This document shows positions 61,743-64,000 of a stretch of DNA of 64,000 nucleotides, in pieces. A program made the position numbers and the translations under genes. Position 1 is the first letter of the stretch, and every line of letters starts with the position of its first letter. The stretch covers positions 109,860 to 173,859 of the forward strand of contig JAHZKX010000023.1 in assembly GCA_022600195.1 (NCBI GenBank), written 5' to 3'. Below the pieces are notes generated by a model, which ran no database searches, was not told the origin of the DNA, and saw nothing but the letters and a program-made list of their open reading frames with translations. Source of the stretch: Planctomycetota bacterium. GTDB taxonomy: Bacteria; Planctomycetota; Planctomycetia; Planctomycetales; Planctomycetaceae.

Positions 61743-63710
61743 TTAAGAAACCCCGCAGTGTTGTCCTTCTGCCGGATTCAAAGAGGGTTTCATCTCTAAC
61801 AGGAATTGTTTGATGAGCTCAGTAGTATGTGCACTCTCAAGCAGCTCGAGTGTGATCAAGGTTTTTCCCAGGGCAATGGGTGGTTCAATCTGCAATGCCA
61901 GCAGATAGGAAACCTGTTGTTGAGTCAGTAGATTCAACTGTATAGCAGCGTCCCCAAACCGTTTGCCGCTTTCTTTCTGAAGATCCAAAATTTTGGTGAC
62001 TTGCAGATCTGTCAATAATTTTTCGGCAATGGCAAGTTTGCCTATTTTTGCCCGTTTTTCTTCCTGAGGGCATTTCAGAAGTGCTTTGGAAATAGTAGGA
62101 ATATCGAAGATTTTCTTAGTCACGAGCCAGCGACTGAATCTGCTGCGTTTGACCAGTTGTTGGAGTTCCTGATCATCCTTGCTGATGATGCTACGGACTT
62201 GTACTTGATTTCTTCCCTTTTCCTTCGATTCATACATCGCCTGATCAGACTCGGCGATCAGGCGTTCTGCATAGCCTGTGATGTCACGAGGTGGAATGCC
62301 GACAACAGCTCCCAAACTGGCTGTCGCTGGTACGCGTTTCCCTTCAAACTCAATGACTTCGTTTTCAATTAGAGTCCGCAGTCTTTCTGATAGCTCGCGA
62401 ATTCCATTTTCTGAAGGGTTATTAGCCAGGATCACAAATTCTTCACCACCATAGCGGCAAAATACGTCAGATCGCCTTGTCGATTCGCTGGCAACTTTGG
62501 CGATGCGCTGTAATACCAGGTCTCCAAACTGATGACCGTATGTGTCATTTAGTTGTTTAAATCGATCAATATCTGAAAAAATGATTCCAATGGGCCGTGC
62601 AAAACGTGCACAATGATAAAGCTCTTTTTCAAAGGCTTCGTTAAAATAACTTCGGTTATAAACCTTTGTCAGGGGATCGTGAATTGCTTTACTCTGCAGT
62701 TGTTTATTTTCCGATTCCAGTTTTATTTTTTGTTCTTCGACGACAGCTTGGCGCGCAGACGCTTGATTCGAATCGACCTGAGCTTTCATCGTCAGTTTGA
62801 GTAATTGTTCATTGGCGGTAGCCATAATTTCGTGTGGTGATCCGATATCATCCAGATTGACGGAAAATACCTGTGCTGCTTCTTCAAATCGTGACTGGAC
62901 TTGTTCAAGAAATTCGTTCAGCTCTTCATTGGGCATATTGAAGAATTCTAACGTCAATTCCTTTAGTCGATTTAAGGCTAATCCACTATTAGTAGAACAG
63001 AAATAATCACCGATTGCTGACGAAGTTGCAATGGAAATGATCAGATTGAAGTTGGGATGCGTCGTGAGCGCTTTCAATTGCTCGCACGAGTCATGATGGT
63101 GTTCAATCGCAGTTTTGAATGGTTCTGGCAGCTCCCAGCGTTCCATCATTTTGACACCGACTTCGCAGTGATTGACTCCCAAAACTTCTGATTCGACTTC
63201 AGCACATTCTCTTTCGTGTGTTTCGGCTTGTTCCAGTACAGGTACAAGATCCTCGGGGATGGAACGGAGCATTGCAAGATGGCCGATGTCCTGTAGCAAG
63301 CCAACCAGAAAGCTATCGTGTTTTAACTCATTCCCCAGTCTCGAAGCTAATAACTCTGCTGCTGCAGATTGGATGATCGACTGTTTCCAGTAAGAATCGA
63401 ATCGTACTTTGAGCGGTCCTTCATTGATTGCTGATTCCGACAGCGAAAAACTCAATGCCAGAGAGGTAACAACCATGGTTCCCAAAAGAGGAACCGCGCG
63501 TTCTATGCCTTTACAATTCGATCTCAGGCCAAAAAGAGAAGAATTGCTGGCTTTCAGAATTTTGGCTGTGATGGCAGGATCTGTCTTGATCGTCTCAATG
63601 ACTTCGCTGATATCTGTATCTGGGTTTTTAGAAAGGTCTAACAATTTGACCGCGACGGCAGGTAACGTTGGTAATTGATCTGAAGACCATATTTTTTCTG
63701 GGGATATCAT
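61743..63710 (-). CDS. HDOD-GGDEF signalling protein with C-terminal MshEN-like repeats
   Basis: Cytoplasmic regulator of 655 residues. An HDOD domain (about 10-205; LPTLPAVAVKLLDLSKNP, KILKASNSSLFGL, HDSFLVGLLQDIGHLAML) precedes a helical linker with coiled coil (about 290-340) and a GGDEF domain (about 345-500; IIFSDIDRFKQLNDTYGHQFGD; RYGGEEFVIL with an intact GGEEF active site; YESKEKGRNQV). The last 130 residues contain two repeats such as IGKLAIAEKLLTDLQVTKILDLQ, similar to the N-terminal c-di-GMP-binding domain of type-II/IV secretion ATPases (MshEN). The chain could therefore make c-di-GMP and also bind it. AAAGGT precedes the ATG. The MshEN similarity is by eye. Confidence 0.85.
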   Translation of the reverse strand: MISPEKIWSSDQLPTLPAVAVKLLDLSKNPDTDISEVIETIKTDPAITAKILKASNSSLFGLRSNCKGIERAVPLLGTMVVTSLALSFSLSESAINEGPLKVRFDSYWKQSIIQSAAAELLASRLGNELKHDSFLVGLLQDIGHLAMLRSIPEDLVPVLEQAETHERECAEVESEVLGVNHCEVGVKMMERWELPEPFKTAIEHHHDSCEQLKALTTHPNFNLIISIATSSAIGDYFCSTNSGLALNRLKELTLEFFNMPNEELNEFLEQVQSRFEEAAQVFSVNLDDIGSPHEIMATANEQLLKLTMKAQVDSNQASARQAVVEEQKIKLESENKQLQSKAIHDPLTKVYNRSYFNEAFEKELYHCARFARPIGIIFSDIDRFKQLNDTYGHQFGDLVLQRIAKVASESTRRSDVFCRYGGEEFVILANNPSENGIRELSERLRTLIENEVIEFEGKRVPATASLGAVVGIPPRDITGYAERLIAESDQAMYESKEKGRNQVQVRSIISKDDQELQQLVKRSRFSRWLVTKKIFDIPTISKALLKCPQEEKRAKIGKLAIAEKLLTDLQVTKILDLQKESGKRFGDAAIQLNLLTQQQVSYLLALQIEPPIALGKTLITLELLESAHTTELIKQFLLEMKPSLNPAEGQHCGVS

Positions 63711-63860
63711 TATCTCTGACCTTTAGGTAATGCAATTCAATGAACATTCGCAATTTTAAATGTATCTTTGCTAGGCAACTCTTTTTTTTTATGACGCATT
63801 CAACATCATGTAATATGAGTTCAATCGCCAGATGCTTTATGCATTTGTTGTGACCCAGCG

Positions 63861-64000
63861 TGGTCTGCTTTTAAAAAACGGTACCAGTTGTTATGAAGAA
63901 TACCAGTCCTCATAATGGGGACAAGGAGATTTAGAATGACAACAAAGAAACGTAAACGACATACTCCCGAACAAATCGTTCGAAAATTGCGTGATGCAGA
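63861..64000 (+). mobile_element. IS3-family insertion sequence, left end, cut by window edge
   Basis: The transposase gene starts 75 bp inside. TGGTCTGCTTTTAAAAAACG at 63861 starts with TG, as IS3-type terminal repeats do, and is the likely left end; the exact boundary cannot be proved because the right end lies outside the window. Confidence 0.55.
63936..64000 (+). CDS. IS3-family transposase OrfA, N-terminal fragment
   Basis: Twenty-one codons before the window edge read MTTKKRKRHTPEQIVRKLRD, the standard opening of IS3-type OrfA (helix-turn-helix, HTPEQIVxKLR). AAGGAG lies 7 bp before the ATG. The remainder, including any OrfB and the frameshift signal, is outside the window. Confidence 0.8.
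   Translation, partial: MTTKKRKRHTPEQIVRKLRDA

Noticed and set aside
1..64000. CRISPR array or rRNA operon
   Set aside because: No regularly spaced repeats with spacers and no rRNA sequence were seen.

Overview
The window reads as a chromosome segment of a planctomycete, probably of the Gimesia/Rubinisphaera group. The call rests on gene families that are almost diagnostic for that phylum: a DUF1549/DUF1553 cytochrome paired with a DUF1501 Tat-exported protein, several DUF1080 (3-keto-glycoside hydrolase-like) proteins, a PVC-type propeller dehydrogenase with HEAT repeats and a C-terminal haem c, and a sulfatase- and sugar-oriented gene content. Genes are loosely packed and lie on both strands. 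There is one tRNA, no rRNA and no CRISPR array. An IS3-type element enters at the right edge.

Layout. 0-7.6 kb (minus): a catabolic operon led by a FadR-type GntR regulator with a perfect palindrome just upstream of it, then the DUF1553 cytochrome, a DUF1501 protein, a sialate O-acetylesterase-like enzyme and a DUF1080 protein cut by the window edge. 8.2-11.4 kb (plus): accB, accC and a phosphofructokinase whose active-site residues predict pyrophosphate use, closed by a terminator. 11.6-16.4 kb (plus): a secreted DUF1080-ThuA fusion and a PVC-type dehydrogenase, a likely oxidative sugar module. 16.5-23.1 kb: two metallo-beta-lactamase-fold alkylsulfatase relatives (one apparently with an internal deletion), a secreted iodothyronine-deiodinase-fold protein with Cys in place of Sec, an SCP2-like protein and a C45 self-processing hydrolase. 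23.1-29.5 kb (minus): a DegT-type aminotransferase, an FAD oxidase, and a two-gene unit of a membrane thioredoxin-fold protein and a hybrid histidine kinase with a His-rich membrane sensor.

30.1-35.5 kb: an acid-sugar-type catabolic cluster (MFS carrier, amidohydrolase, enolase-superfamily enzyme, DapA-like lyase) facing an acetamidase/formamidase. 35.8-40.6 kb: small secreted or anchored proteins, a metallophosphoesterase-like protein with altered metal ligands, and a SIMPL protein. 40.6-41.6 kb: a gene-poor, T-rich, repeat-bearing stretch next to tRNA-Leu(GAG). 42.0-46.3 kb: a very large Ycf48-like propeller/CBM9 protein and a divergent RNase HII-like protein. 46.3-49.8 kb: an SSS symporter opposite murQ and a BadF-type sugar kinase, consistent with amino-sugar or muropeptide recycling. 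49.9-52.6 kb (minus): a parvulin, an aspartoacylase-like enzyme and an SDR. 52.9-60 kb (plus): MscS, a 900-bp structured intergenic region with two terminators that belong to no gene, a ROK regulator, a DinB-like protein, a multi-pass membrane protein and an SGNH hydrolase. 60.1-63.7 kb (minus): an NhaD-type antiporter and an HDOD-GGDEF signalling protein.

The best candidates for something undescribed are the thioredoxin/His-rich kinase pair, the orphan-terminator RNA region at 53.9-54.4 kb, the deiodinase-like protein between two sulfatase relatives, and the catalytically altered secreted phosphoesterase. Assignments were made by reading motifs; no database search was run.
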